This document shows, piece after piece, positions 50,083-61,976 of a DNA stretch of 64,000 nucleotides. Both the position numbers and the translations under genes were made by a program. The stretch's first letter is position 1. Every line of letters starts with the position of its first letter. Under the pieces are notes generated by a model. The model was given only the letters and a program-made list of their open reading frames with translations. It had not been told where the DNA came from and did not search any database. This DNA is from Saururus chinensis (Eukaryota > Streptophyta > Magnoliopsida > Piperales > Saururaceae), in contig CP141148.1 of assembly GCA_035235625.1 (NCBI GenBank), positions 19,593,057 to 19,657,056 of the forward strand. Direction: 5' to 3'.

Positions 50083-52003
50083 TGTAATGCCCTAGGCTAT
50101 GATCTAATTCGGCCTGGGGGTTCAAAAAACTAACGTCAAAGTTAATATTTTCAAAAACTATCGAGGAGCGGCTTTCGTGTGCAAGAGTTGTAATATTCAT
50201 CAGCACATAACGGAGCTTTAGTACTCCATCAGGCATAGGCCAAAACAAACCTATATTTATAACTAATTTAGATTGGGCCAACTTTGCAGTCATGTCAGTT
50301 GCCTATGTACTTATCAAATAACATCTATGATGTTATTCCAGTAAAATTGAATCTAAATGTAGTTCTACCTAACAGCTAGTACAAAATCCTATACGTAAAA
50401 ATACTTTTATCCAATAATTTATTCAGAGTCAAATGAAAATCTAATAAATCATTGGAGTTAGACAGGAGCTAATTAATCATTAGAGTCAGAGTCAGACTTC
50501 TCTTTCTTTCACATAAAAAAGCATAGCTGAGTATATAAGAGCAGACTAGATTATATCAAATTAGATTAGAATGCATCAAATCCTAGCAGAGCAAAGCAGA
50601 TTAGACCAAATTGGATTAGTGCAAAGCATATACCATATTTAACATCATAAGTTAACTACATAAGATGCACATGTACTTATTTGAATATGTATTCAAATCG
50701 GAATGTAAAAAACACTTACTCTCATCAGGTTTTCGGAAGTAGCGGCGTTCGGAGTTGTTCCTTCCGTTAGGGCATCCTCCCCTTCAAGTCTGGAGATGGT
50801 GGTCAAATCGTCCTCTTGCTCCGAACATTTCTCCCTTTCCCGCCCAAAGGCAGCTGATAGAACCTCCCCTCACTTAGAATGTTTCTCTCATTGCGCTTGA
50901 AGGCAACTAACATATCCTCCCCTTTCCCAGGGTTTTCTCACTCTTTTTCCCGAAGGCAATGGATAAAACCTCCCTTTACATGGAGACATGTCTCTCTTTG
51001 CATGCCCAAAGGCAGTGAACAGAACCTCCTCTTACCTAGTAACACTTATCTCTCTACTAGCTGGAAGGCTGCAGACAAAACATCCCCTTCCCCTTACCTA
51101 GGGATGTTTCTCTCTCTTTCTCTATAGCCTGTCGATAGAGGACATAGCATCCTCTTACTCTAGGCCAATGCTTTCATTGTAGCCTAATGGAGGAGGACAG
51201 AGCCTCCTCTTACTCTGGGTTGTTTCTCTCGCTTTGGGCCCAAGGGCATAAGACAGAGTTTGCTCTTACCCCATGCCATTTCTCCCCTCTAGAATCGCAA
51301 ACTTGATGAATGGTCCCTTCCATTGCATAGAATACCTTAAATTAGCTAAGAACGGCTCTTGAACAGGAGAAATCAAACTCAAAATGGATAGAAAAACCCT
51401 TCTGGGATTTGACCAGCTCTTCTCTATTTATAGGGATGACCCGCAATAGGCACACGCGCATCCCTTGATACATGCTACGTGGCCAGGTACTTGCAATCTG
51501 CATGCAGCAATGGCGCACATGCATAGGCCCCATCTAAGACATTTACAGGACAATGGGCACCAAGCGGCGATGTCCTGCGATCATGTGGGCCCATCGCTTG
51601 CCTTCTAGGTAGCTGACACCAGCTGCCAGTGTCAACGCATGCATCAACTATTTTGTCTATTTCTATTTTCAACTTCAAAATGCGATAATTTTCTACCTTG
51701 AAGTCAGAATCATGCATTCTTCATACCAATGAACACATATCGACAAGCCCTTCAAAACTAGACCCAACATGGGTATGTTATCTTGCACTTTTCAAGTAAA
51801 TTCTGCCCATGTGGCATGCTTCCTACGGTTATGATTTTCACTCCTGACCTTCATTTTGTGCGTTCTTTGATATGTTAAGCTCATTACTTTGAGCTCTAAC
51901 CAAATACAGGGATTTTATCCTTCAAAACCCACAATTCCTATCCAAAAATCTATAATTACTACTAGCCCTTTGAGTTAGATGTAATAAAAAATGGGACATT
52001 ACA
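50083..52003 (+). mobile_element. Solo LTR, ~1.92 kb, family of the 21.9-kb LTR
   Basis: Starts TGTAATGCCCTAGGC, ends GGGACATTACA, and shares collinear blocks with 21872-23574: a GGGGGTTCAAAAA start region, a CATATAC/ATATCA mid block, GTAGCGG...TCGG..TG near CGTCCTCCCCTTC, TATTTATAG, and CTTTCAAAGTGG-like end text. Flanks CCTTA and TTTTC do not match, so the target duplication has decayed or the ends are slightly off. Confidence 0.7.
50845..51290. repeat. ~65-70-bp repeat within the LTR, about seven copies
   Basis: Units of AAGGCA(G/A)...GA(C/T)A(G/A)A(A/G)CCTCC(C/T)CTTAC...TTTCTCTC recur through this block. It has no counterpart in the 21.9-kb LTR, whose own array is the 37-bp one. Confidence 0.6.
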
Positions 52004-53500
52004 TTTTCCAACCTAGAAGTCACAAATGTCCATCTTGATGCTTATGAACTTAAGCTTCTTGTTGTCTTCTCTTTTCTCTAACACATTTTTTAAACTCCTT
52101 TTAAGCTTCAATCAATGTCTACTCCTCTAATCAGCTAGTGTGTGATATATTTGTGTGTCTCATAAAAGCTCTCTTCAATTCACAAAGTGTTTATAAATTA
52201 AAATCTCACTTTTCTACTATTTTCTCTCAACTTTGATCAAAGGTTGTAGTAGGAACATAGCACAATTGCTCTCAATTTTTCTTTTCATAATATCCTCTAT
52301 TCTTCATTAATTTCATCATTTTTAGGCCCTTAAATAGTGGTCTAAGTTAGTTTAGGTATTTGCCTTTCAATAAGAAAGAAAATAGTTCCAAAATAACCTA
52401 TTTCAAATAAGTATGCTATAGTGTGATCAGTTGTTCCATGGTATTGTTCTCAAACCCTAGCATCCTGATTGATTATTCTCATAGTGTGTTTGATCATTCA
52501 CTATTCTGGACTTGATGACATTCACTCCATTTATATATTCCACTGAATGATTGAAGGTTCGATGTTCTAGAAAAAATCTCAAAATCCATTCAAAACCAAT
52601 CAACCACTATTCACGGAAGATCTATCATTTATTAACTTATTTGTGAATTTTGTCTTTTCTCATTAATTTTTTACCCAACACTCACATAAGATATTTTATC
52701 TAGAAGCCTAAGTATTTGTGAATGTGTATGAGTGAGATTTACCTTTTTGTCTTCAAACTCTAATCACTATGATTAAGTCTTTTTGCTTGAATCTTCAGAA
52801 ATATGTTTGCACCAATTTTTCAAGCCATTCAATTTGAAATATGACTCGATACATCACTAACCTAGTCAAACTTAACAAAACTTAAATACACACATAAATG
52901 AACATAGTTTTGTTCATTGAAATATAGTCAAGATATAAATATGTCACATGTTTTCTTACATAATCAACTCAGCTAAGAGAAACCTAGCACCTTAATCGAT
53001 AGTTAGAGAAGGGAAAAATAAATTTTGCCATGATTGGAGAGTTCACTATATGTTAGTATGAAGATTCGCACACACAATCTAGCCAAGAAGACATAGCAAA
53101 ATGATAGTGGTATAATGGTTAATTCAAAACAAATGAGATAGGAAATTAAACTTTAAAGAGTGGGTAGCATGCCAACCAGTCAAGTAGAGAAGCAACCATA
53201 ACAGGCAAGACGCACACTGAATCGATCCACAAGCCTGCCCACTAGCTTAGATTTTGTGCCAAGTAAGATAATGACCAGAGTCTCTTATTTTAGTTAGAAA
53301 ATTTCAAATTTAGTAGGGTTAAATTCTAATTGGCTGAAATAGAAGAGATAAAATCAAATTAGGAATCCTAACCAATTGGGAAACCTCTATATATAGAAGT
53401 GTCAATGAAAGAACATATGAGGCATATGTGTTGTAAATTGGTTGATTTTAACTAGCAAAATAATGTCAAAACACATTGTTGAAAGAAAATATGAGGAATA
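52004..53500. other. No gene; retrotransposon-like AT-rich sequence
   Basis: Holds one fragment (about 52640-52925, - orientation) of the repeat described at 53505-55445. It also holds a ~75-bp tandem pair at 53401-53545 (GAAAGAA(C/A)ATATGAGG(C/A)ATATG). Confidence 0.4.
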
Positions 53501-53504
53501 TGAA

Positions 53505-53810
53505 TTGTAATTGGACAATTTTGTTGATCAAAACTAAAGAAAAACTTAATGTATGTAATTTGTTTTAGAAATCTAACTTGATTTAGTTGTGGTTGAGTTG
53601 GATTTGGAATTGATGGACTTGAAAAATAGGAGCAAATGTGTTCTTATGGATCAAGGTTAAAGACTAAGAGTGTTGAAGGTAAAAGAGATTAAATTTGCAT
53701 ACATTCATATACATAAATCATTTAGATTAGCTTACAAAGTGATTTTTGGGAGTTTTAGATCAAATGAAAGTAAAAAGGGCAAAACTATCAAAATATTGTG
53801 TAATCGATAG
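53505..53810 (+). repeat. Dispersed LTR-type repeat, copy X
   Basis: Contains TTGTTGATCAAAACTAAAG, TGGAATTGATGGACTTGAAAAATAGGAG and AATCGATAGATCG. Matches 54785-55060 directly and 55215-55445 inverted. Confidence 0.6.
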
Positions 53811-54784
53811 ATCGTTGCACAATATGTTTATTCAATCAATCACCACATGAAATAGTCCTTTGTAAAAATAGACCGAGAGTTTATCGATCAATTGCCCACT
53901 TGATGGATCAATTGCTAGCCGAGTCTTGCCCTAATAAAAATAGTGAACGATCGATCACTGTCTGTTATGATTGCCTAAATTAAGCCTTTCTAAAAGAGAT
54001 TATATTCCTAATAGGAGTCAAATTCTCAAACCAACTTAGAATCCTATTTAAAGGCTAAGGAACCATGAATTTGAAGAGAGAAAAACCTAAAAAAATTATA
54101 GGGAAGAGAGGAGACTTCCTTGGTCACTGTTTTCCTGAAGGAGATTACCTAAAAAGATTCAAGTTCATGTAAATGGTGATTTAATGAAGACATACAATTA
54201 AAAGAGAAGATTCTCACACATCAAACAAAAGAGGATTTATAACAAAGTCTTCAAAGGAGTTGAAGAAAACTTGAAGGTGGATTAATAATTGAAGAAAGAG
54301 TCTTTGATTAAGTTTCTAGAAGAAGACAAAGATGGAACATAAAGAGGAAAACCTTTAAGGATTCAAAGGAGGAAGAAACTTGAAGTTCAACAATAAAGAG
54401 GACTGGATAAAGGAAAAGAGTTTTCATTTGTGTCGAGTCTATAGATATTAGTTGGTTGTTCTAGTATCTTGTAAGTTCTTGTTCAATAGTGCATTGCTTT
54501 GGCCTTGTGAGGTTGTAGTTTTTCACCCAAGTTTGGGTTTTTTACATTAAATCCTTGTATGTTTTGCCTGATTGAGTTGATTGGTTAGATGATAGATTGA
54601 TAGTTTATGCATAGATAATTTATTTATGTTGCTTAGTAGAAATTCTTAAGCATAGAAGATGGAGCTATTGATTCTTACTTCTATAAAGTACAAGATTGAA
54701 GAGCAATCTAGTGATCTGCTTTTGCCACCTAGTTGGATATTAGACTCTCAATTGTACATTGTTAGTCTTAATATTTGATTAGAT

Positions 54785-55060
54785 GAGTATAATAATTGAG
54801 TATATTTGAAATTGAATGACTTGAAAAATAGGAGGAGATGTATTCTAAAGTTTCAACTGCCTTGAGTGTTAGATTTCAATGGTAATTGTGTAATACTCAC
54901 ATATACAAATCACTTTAATTTTGATAAAAATAACCCTTAGGAGTGATTTTAAAGTGTTTTAGGAAAATATAGTGAAAATTTTCAAAATTGTTCATTCAAG
55001 ACCAATTGGTTTTGAACACATTGATTGAAAGATCAATCACTTAATGGTTGAGTTTTAGAT
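54785..55060 (+). repeat. Dispersed LTR-type repeat, copy Y
   Basis: TGAAATTGAATGACTTGAAAAATAGGAG followed by ATATACAAATCACTTTAATTTTG; direct repeat of copy X about 1.28 kb away. The two could be the two ends of one LTR pair or two nested solo LTRs. Confidence 0.55.
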
Positions 55061-55214
55061 TTTCTATTTGGGGACAAAACAATTGATAGCCTAGGTAAAG
55101 GATAATCACTTTGAGATTTTGTTCAAAGAAAAAGTTGAATGATCAATCACCTTTGTAAACAATCAACCGCTTCATGAAATAATTGTCTTGTTTAGGATTC
55201 CGAAATGGAGTCCT

Positions 55215-55445
55215 TTCCCCGTACAAATCCATTACTAATCTAACTAATTATTTATACTCAATTTTAAGTGATTTGTATACGTGAGTGTGTGTATCATATT
55301 CTCAAACCTTCAATACTCAATGTAGTCTTCATCATTGAACTTTCATAACATGTATGCTCATATTTTGTAAGTCTTTCAATTCCAAAACTGATTTTACCAC
55401 AATCAAATATAATTTTGGCATAGTTTTGATCATTGAAATTAATCA
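55215..55445 (-). repeat. Dispersed LTR-type repeat, copy Z (inverted)
   Basis: On the - strand reads ATGATCAAAACTATGCC, TTTTGGAATTGAAAGACTTAC and ATACAAATCACTTAAAATTG. It forms inverted repeats with X and Y. Confidence 0.6.
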
Positions 55446-55832
55446 ATTACATTGCATATACCCTCATATATTCTAATAAATGCTCCATTTTTCCAGGTTG
55501 TGGAAAAATATCACCCAACACGTTTGATAGGCCACAATGCGAAAGAGGAGGCCGGGGGACAAAGCTTGAGGATGGACTAACAATAATAAACTCCTAGCAA
55601 CAATTGACAACTACCAGACAAGGGGAAGGCTCTTAGTTTTTTCCTTGGGAATGGGAGATATGACTCTTGTTGTGGAGTACAAGCGCTTGGGGGTGGGAGA
55701 CATGGCTGTCATATGGGCAAGGAAAGTGTTTAGGAGGAGAAAGAGCACATGCCACATGCATCTTTTTGTGCAACCTGTAGGAATGCTCCCATTTGCAGGA
55801 GTCTAATTGCAACAATTTGTACATTACATGTA
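55446..55832. other. No gene recognised
   Basis: A 63-codon - strand frame (55633-55824) has no family resemblance. Intergenic sequence between the repeat cluster and the PMD unit. Confidence 0.4.
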
Positions 55833-55916
55833 GGGAAAATTATATAAATAATATTAAAAAATATTTACCATAATAGCGAAGAGAGAAAAATAATTACCAA
55901 AATGGTGTTCATTTTG

Positions 55917-55955
55917 GCCACGTAGGTGCCAACTAAGCACCGGCACCTGCGTGGC
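55917..55955. repeat. Hairpin, 14-bp stem
   Basis: GCCACGTAGGTGCC and GGCACCTGCGTGGC are complementary except for one position, around an 11-base loop. Confidence 0.75.
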
Positions 55956-56017
55956 TTTTTAAAAAAAAAATATGATTTTGCCCTTCTCTATTGTTAATTT
56001 GAAATCTTCTTTAGGAT

Positions 56018-56121
56018 GATTTCATCCTTATGAAGGAAGAAATCGACTTAAAAAGTAGATTTCGTCCTTTACAAGGATGAATACAACTTAAGCCGATTTC
56101 ATCTTTCTAAAGGACGAAATC
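56018..56121. repeat. Three tandem ATTTCATCCTT/AAGGACGAAAT hairpins
   Basis: Short palindromes at 56018-56044, 56058-56083 and 56095-56121, each of the form GATTTC(A/G)TC(C/T)TT-loop-AAGGA(C/A/T)GAA(A/T). Related ones occur at 61729-61754, 61795-61821 and 61865-61893. Confidence 0.75.
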
Positions 56122-56149
56122 TACCCCTTTATACCATTTACAATACATT

Positions 56150-56225
56150 CGACTTGATAGGCCTTTGGTCACAGCTCTTGTCGAGAGATGGAGGAGGGGG
56201 ACAAAGACATTTCACTTATCGTATG
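56150..56225 (+). pseudogene. Plant mobile domain gene, N-terminal piece
   Basis: The frame RLDRPLVTALVERWRRGTKT followed by FHLSY matches the start of the plant mobile domain (PMD, as in MAIN/MAIL1 proteins), whose usual text includes an ALVERWR...THTFHL segment. It ends one base into a codon, where the 3.39-kb LTR unit begins, and resumes in the correct frame at 59617. No start codon is evident just upstream, so the 5' end may be truncated. Confidence 0.75.
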
Positions 56226-59200
56226 TGTCATGACCCAGATTTTTAAAACCTTTTTAAATAAAGGACACACGATAAATCACGATAATTTTTTTCTTTAAAT
56301 TAAATCAAATCAATCAACTAAATATCTAGGTCATGATAATTGGGGTTCACAAATATGAATATCAAAACATATGATATTATTACACATGTTAAAATTTGAT
56401 AAATAACAGGTTAACTCTCTAAGTACAAGTCTGTCATATGTCTGAAAATAAATAACTAAGTAAAGTTAACTCTCACACCAGTAATTACAATTACTTACAA
56501 GATTGCAGAAGGACGAAACTATATCCCACTAGTGCAATGTTGTCATCAAATGCCCACCAATGTCTTGATCTCACAATGTCCCGATCTAAAGACCCTGCAA
56601 CCAAACAACAACCAAGCATCTCATCCCCCTTGGAGGAGCATTTCTAGAAGAACAAAAATATTAATTAATATTTTTCAGATCAAGCCAACATCAACCGATG
56701 TTTTAGTTGCCTACGTACTCATTAGACAACGTCTCCAGTTTTTCCAACAAGATTGGATATAAACGTAGTCCTGTCTAAAACTAAAGTATCCTAAGCAGCA
56801 TAGCATCACACATGCAATGCTTAAGTATTTTCAACCAACCTATATTTTATGCAAGTCCTTTAATTATTATACTTATTTTAATTAAACAAGAAATATCAAA
56901 TAATATTATTAATTATCTCTTGAACTATTGTTCAATAATTAATATCCCCATCTAACCGAAAGACAGATAGACTCATTAAATGTCAACCTAATAGACAAAT
57001 GATTCACTCACCATAGAGCACCCTCAAAGGTAAATCCATGATGAAACCCTGGAATCCACCAGGAGGTACCATCACCCATCCTAGCCAATAAAGGACCTGA
57101 ATGGAGTGGAAGGGCATGACCCACAATTGCACCTAAATAGAAATGGCGGGAGAAGCCAACCAAGCAAGATGTCAGCCAATCCAAGTGCATGTACACTAAA
57201 TGATCCTCAATAGATCGGTGGTGAGCCTGGCTCACGCAAAGCTCCCTCTAACGGGAGGTGCAACTTCACGGTCAAATTAGCAGCTCCTCAATAGAGCTAA
57301 GATTCAGGAAACCATTCTAAACCCTATCTTGCTCATCAATAAGTCAGGATTCTGAATGACTATCCCAAACCCCATTAGTCCCTTCTGGATTAGGGTTTAA
57401 AACTCAAAACTGCCATTGATTCATCAACCAAGGCAAATCGTCAGGTCAAAGGCTTTGTTCACTCTATGAAATAGTCCAAGACCCCTCTGAGGTATTTTAG
57501 TCTTTATCTTGATTAGGTGTTCTTGCCCAATCCAAAGCTATCTAACCCCCTTGATTAATCTTTTATTAATGTTAAGCTAATGATAAATTATTATCATAAT
57601 ATCAATAGCAAACATTAAAACAATGAACAACATAAACAATACAGAACCACACAAGTCCAAGCAAATCATAATCTCAAGAATCAAACTCAACAATGATATT
57701 AGAAATGTTCGAGCTCTCGTGCCCTAATCCTCCTTGGGTAATTGATTAAGTCTTTATGAAAACTGGTCATAATGCACCTAAGGGCATTAAGGTAATTTTT
57801 TCATATTAGACATGGTCATCTCCAAGCTTGGGTAAGTCTGTGACCTCTCTAAAGGTTTCAGTATCACATTGCCCTGTTAATATTATTCAAGTAAATGCAG
57901 GCCAGTTTGTATAGGGCATTTCTATCTTTTTGTTTAGAGCTTCCCTGAACCTTGATGGTTCCAAAACTAATCATAGGGGTACACATTATGAACCCGTGGT
58001 AATTTTCTTGCTATTTAACAGGGCCATAAACCCCTTAAACTGACCCCGGTTCAATTAAGAATCCTACCCCTAGGGGTAAAATAGTCAAAATCTATTTATT
58101 GGGATATTTCCACAATTTGTACATTGGTCTATAGATAGGGTAAACATTAAACTATCATTGTGATTTTTCTAAAATTTTAAATCCACTCATAGGGCCCTGA
58201 ATCGGAGCCCCTAAGTCTGGTCATTAATCATTATTCTACACTTCAACTTACAAGGGTAAATTGGTTATTTTAAATCCCTTGAGATTTTTTCCTAATCTGA
58301 AACTTGGTCAAGATACTCTACATGACCTCATAGTCATTCCTAATTTTTTAGAAAATTTTCTAATTATTTTAAATCCCTGAACTGGACCTAGATTTGTTGG
58401 AGTATTTTGTTTTTTTAAACCAGACCGGCTTGGACCCGGGTTTGACCAGATGACCCGTTTCAATGGCTGTCTCTCCCTCGGCCGGCCAGAGGTCTCCTGG
58501 CCTCTGGTGGTGCCATCGCCGATCACGATGGTGGGGGTACAGATCCTGGGCTTTCAGGCCGCCGGCGAATGGCTGAACTGACGGCAACAACACTATCGCT
58601 TCCGATGGCTGGAAGGGAGACAAAGGCCCCCCCTTTTTTCATTTTACTAGAAATAAACCAAAATGATTGTCAGCCGCTCGTCATAGACTAGCAAGGGACT
58701 AGATTAACTGGACTGCCATCACACAACGAGTCAAGTAGCCCAGATCCCATCACAGACAGTCGACAACCGAAGAAATAGGGCCCTCGTCTCGATTATGTTC
58801 TATTTTTTGTTTTTTTTGTACGCCAACCCAACAACCTGCTTAGCGGTGGCCGAATCCACCACCTCCAAGGCCACTGTAGTTAGGGACATCGTAGCCAGGG
58901 CCACTGTGGCCCCTTTCCTACAATGGTTCTAGGGACTAGACAACCGGAATTCGGGGTTGAACAGTGATTAATTATGAATAGTGATGCAAGAAGTCACTAT
59001 TCATTAAAATTACAGAAATAGTGCTACATAAATCACCGCTTATGTAAATTACAATTCACAAAAACTTCTATTAACTTTAAGACAATGATTCTACCTCAAT
59101 TGCCGATTTTTCATCGATCCACCGCTACGGAAGCCTCGCCGGAGCCTCACCGTTTACCACCTTTTCTCCTCCCTTAAGGCAAAAAAGTTCCCCCTAATTA

Positions 59201-59616
59201 TGCCCTAAGAAGGCCTTTTATAAACATGGGGATTACGGTTCCTAATTCCCTTAGAAGTTGGGTTAAACCTCCTTACTTAGGCAATGTAATTAGGATTCTA
59301 AAAATAAATTTTATCACTTTAATTAATCAGGCCCATATAGTGACTTAAACGGACAATTTGCACGTCCAATTCGGATAAATGGGCTAGTGCGCTATGTTCA
59401 ACTTCGAATGGTCATATTTATCTCATCCAAACTCCGATTCACTCGTTCTTGGTGGCGTTTTGAAGCTCTTTCTGTATACTTTCTAACCACATAGGTTAGG
59501 CCAAAAATTCGGAATATTGAGTAAGTTATTCTCAAGATAATATTAAGGGGTCAAATACCCTAATTTTTATGTGTTTAATTTTTGAAACCTAAAAAAATCC
59601 AAGATATTATAGTACA
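56221..59616 (-). mobile_element. 3.39-kb LTR-like unit (copy B) inserted in PMD gene
   Basis: The unit 56226-59611 starts TGTCATGACCCAGA and ends AAGATATTATA on the + strand. It is the inverted, diverged equivalent of 44367-47720. The flanks GTATG (56221-56225) and GTACA (59612-59616) differ by two transitions. The PMD reading frame is restored if one flank copy and the unit are removed, confirming a 5-bp duplication. TATAAAAGG lies on its - strand. No coding domain is seen; the frames at 56532-56762, 57008-57235 and 58308-58623 are LTR sequence. Confidence 0.8.
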
Positions 59617-61230
59617 GGGAGATGTCCATCACCCTTATGGATGTGGCAATTTTTCTTGGACTTCACATCGATGGACTTACATTGACATGCATGACTGGAG
59701 GAGCAGATTTAGATTTAATAGTCAGACTCTTTGGCAGAGCACCTCCTCCTTCAATGACACATGGTAGCCAAGTGAGCCTCAAATGGCCATTGGGTGAGTT
59801 TCGTGTGTTCCCAACAGATGCCACCAAGATAGTCATTGAGCAGCATGCACGTACATATTTATTTCATCTACTTGATGCTTCTATATTTGCTGATAACACT
59901 AGTAGCTATGTGTATGTCGTGTACCTCACCCTCCTTATAGATTTAGTGCTAACCTTGCATACTTATACCGAGAATTAGTGAAAGCATATCAAGCTATGAC
60001 CTCGGGGATTGCAAGCTACCTGACCCTTCTTCAGGTAAATGAATTTGTTGAAGTTAGTATTTTCTACACATACAATTATTTCTCATTTTTATTTTTTATG
60101 ATACTTTGTGACACAGTTATGGTTGTGGGAGTATTTACATGTCGGCCAACCAACTATTGAGATGGAGCAAGTAGTAGAAGGTGCTCCATTAGGATCCAAG
60201 TACATATTTTTTAAACTATTATATTTTTAACATAGTTTTATGTGGATGTGTTGAATTTATGTGTTAAATTTGACTCCTTAAGGTGGAATGTTCAGAGGAG
60301 AAAAACTAAAAATCTACAAAGAGTTATGTGATTGTATAGAGGAGAGTTAGACCACTAGTGCCCTTATCAAGTTTACAATTCATTGTCACATATAATATAA
60401 TGAATGTAAGCTATGTAAGGTTATTAAAAACTAATTACCCTTATAAATTGTGTAGGTCATTTGTAGCCATACTCACCTAAGGCGTTGGTTGACTTACCTC
60501 CTCTTTGTATAGAGAGAAGGGAAGTGTGACTATCTAGAATGCCACTTATGTTTTGAAATTATAGAGATACACGTGCCGATTGTGTGATGCTCCGAATTAA
60601 CTTGGAGCATGATATTCCTCCTCATACGATAGATTTATCCATCAGATCACTCGACGAGGCCTCCATATTACTGATTGGGTTGTGCATCATGCAGCTTATA
60701 TCGCTCAATGGGATAACAGAAGAGCCACTATTATCCAAGGCAAGATGGCAACAACATTGTGTGATGTTTGTAGCCCGTATATGCAGTGGTATTTGCCTAT
60801 TACACAAAGATATATTTTACCACATGATGATTCAGATGAGATGACCTGTTAGCCTAGGGGCGCATAAGATGTAGCTTTTGTAAGTATATCTTAATTAATT
60901 ATATCATAATAATTTTTTATTTCTCATTTTTTATATAATTTTTATTTTATTTTTTTATAGCTTGGTTTAGCGCAATAGATACATACATATTTCACTGACG
61001 TAGTTAACGCCTATACTTTGGGTGAGGTCTTATTAGCATCATGTCAATCGATCATCATGCACTATGAGGATGTCATTCGTAGCTTGCCACTACTTCAATT
61101 GGCTATTACATACATTCATGGACATTATCCCACCGACGAAGTAGCTCAGACACAGCTGAGGCATGCTTCATATACGAATATTCCATCTTCATCTACAACA
61201 CCTGGCTCTCCTCTATTTTTATGAGCTTTA
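59617..61230 (+). pseudogene. Plant mobile domain gene, main part, broken
   Basis: PMD proteins (MAIN, MAIL1) act in transposon silencing and gene expression, and the same domain travels in transposons. From 59617: GEMSITLMDVAIFLGLHIDG, VSLKWPLGEFRVFP, IEQHARTYLFHLLDASIFAD, then AYLYREL and ASYLTLLQ. An 82-bp intron (60035-60116) joins to LWLWEYLHVGQPTIE; a second intron (about 60199-60281) joins to SKWNVQRRKT. Then come in-frame stops (RVM*, DH*), a later exon with CFEIIEIHVP and LEHDIPPHTIDLS, and a C-terminal stretch VVHHAAYIAQWDNRR ... PYMQWYLPITQRYI to about 60850. A further piece extends to about 61230. Preserved introns argue for a gene copied as DNA, not a processed copy. Stops and the copy B insertion make it non-functional. 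Confidence 0.8.
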
Positions 61231-61728
61231 GCTTCACATGGTAGTCCATGTTCATCATCTCTAGTTGCTCTAAATCCAACACATCCCTAGCTAGTTAAGA
61301 TATTGATTGCTCTAATAGTATATATTATATGATAACACAAAGCTCATGCGGATCCGAACCCATTGTCTCCATAGGTATGTTTGGGTGAGTCATCTATTAT
61401 TTATGCAGACTAGGAGGATCAGAAGGAGTCAATAGCATACCATCAGGGTTAGGGTTGAGGTCGAGGTTAATGGTAGGAGAAGTAGAGCTAATTAGAATTG
61501 TTATATACTTGTTTTGTAAACCAAATATTTTAAGAATATTGAATCTAATTCATATATTTTATAAACTTTCTAATCACTCTATTTGTAGATATTCATGTGA
61601 TCTATATATTGGTGTGTGGATATTAGTATGTCTATGTGTTACTTATGTGGATATTAGTGTGTAGCATATGATGGGTATAGAGGGGGTAGTTTTTGGGCTC
61701 AATGAATCTTAAAAAAAATTTATAGTTT

Positions 61729-61893
61729 GATTTCGTCATTTACAACAATAAAATTAGCTTAAACTCTTTGAGCCCAAAAAAGTCAAAAAGGAGGTGATTT
61801 TGTCCCTGTGCATGATGAAATATACTATAAAATATATTTCAAACTTCATAAAGGCTTCATGAGCATATTTTATCCCTTTGAAGGACAAAATTA
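61729..61893. repeat. Three hairpins at the right flank of the PMD unit
   Basis: GATTTCGTCATTTACAACAATAAAAT, GATTTTGTCCCTGTGCATGATGAAAT and TATTTTATCCCTTTGAAGGACAAAAT-type palindromes mirror the three on the left flank. The short frame at 61754-61942 is not supported. Confidence 0.6.
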
Positions 61894-61976
61894 TAATTTT
61901 TTTTAAAAGCCATACAAGCATCAACATTTGGCCTAGGAACATTTCTTATATTAGAGCCTACTTACTTAAAATAGTC

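Larger units (their letters stand above)
55833..61976 (+). mobile_element. Candidate PMD-carrying Mutator-like element
   Basis: The left end has GGGAAAATTATATAAATAAT and further in GGCTTTTTAAAAAAAAAATATGATTTTGCCCTT. The right end, read on the - strand from about 61976, has GGGACTATTTTAAGT and GGCTTTTAAAAAAAATTATAATTTTGTCCTT. These look like long, diverged inverted termini around the PMD gene. Three ATTTCATCCTTT-type hairpins sit inside each end. A 9-bp target duplication was not found, and the exact ends are approximate. The 56226-59611 LTR unit is a later insertion. Confidence 0.45.
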
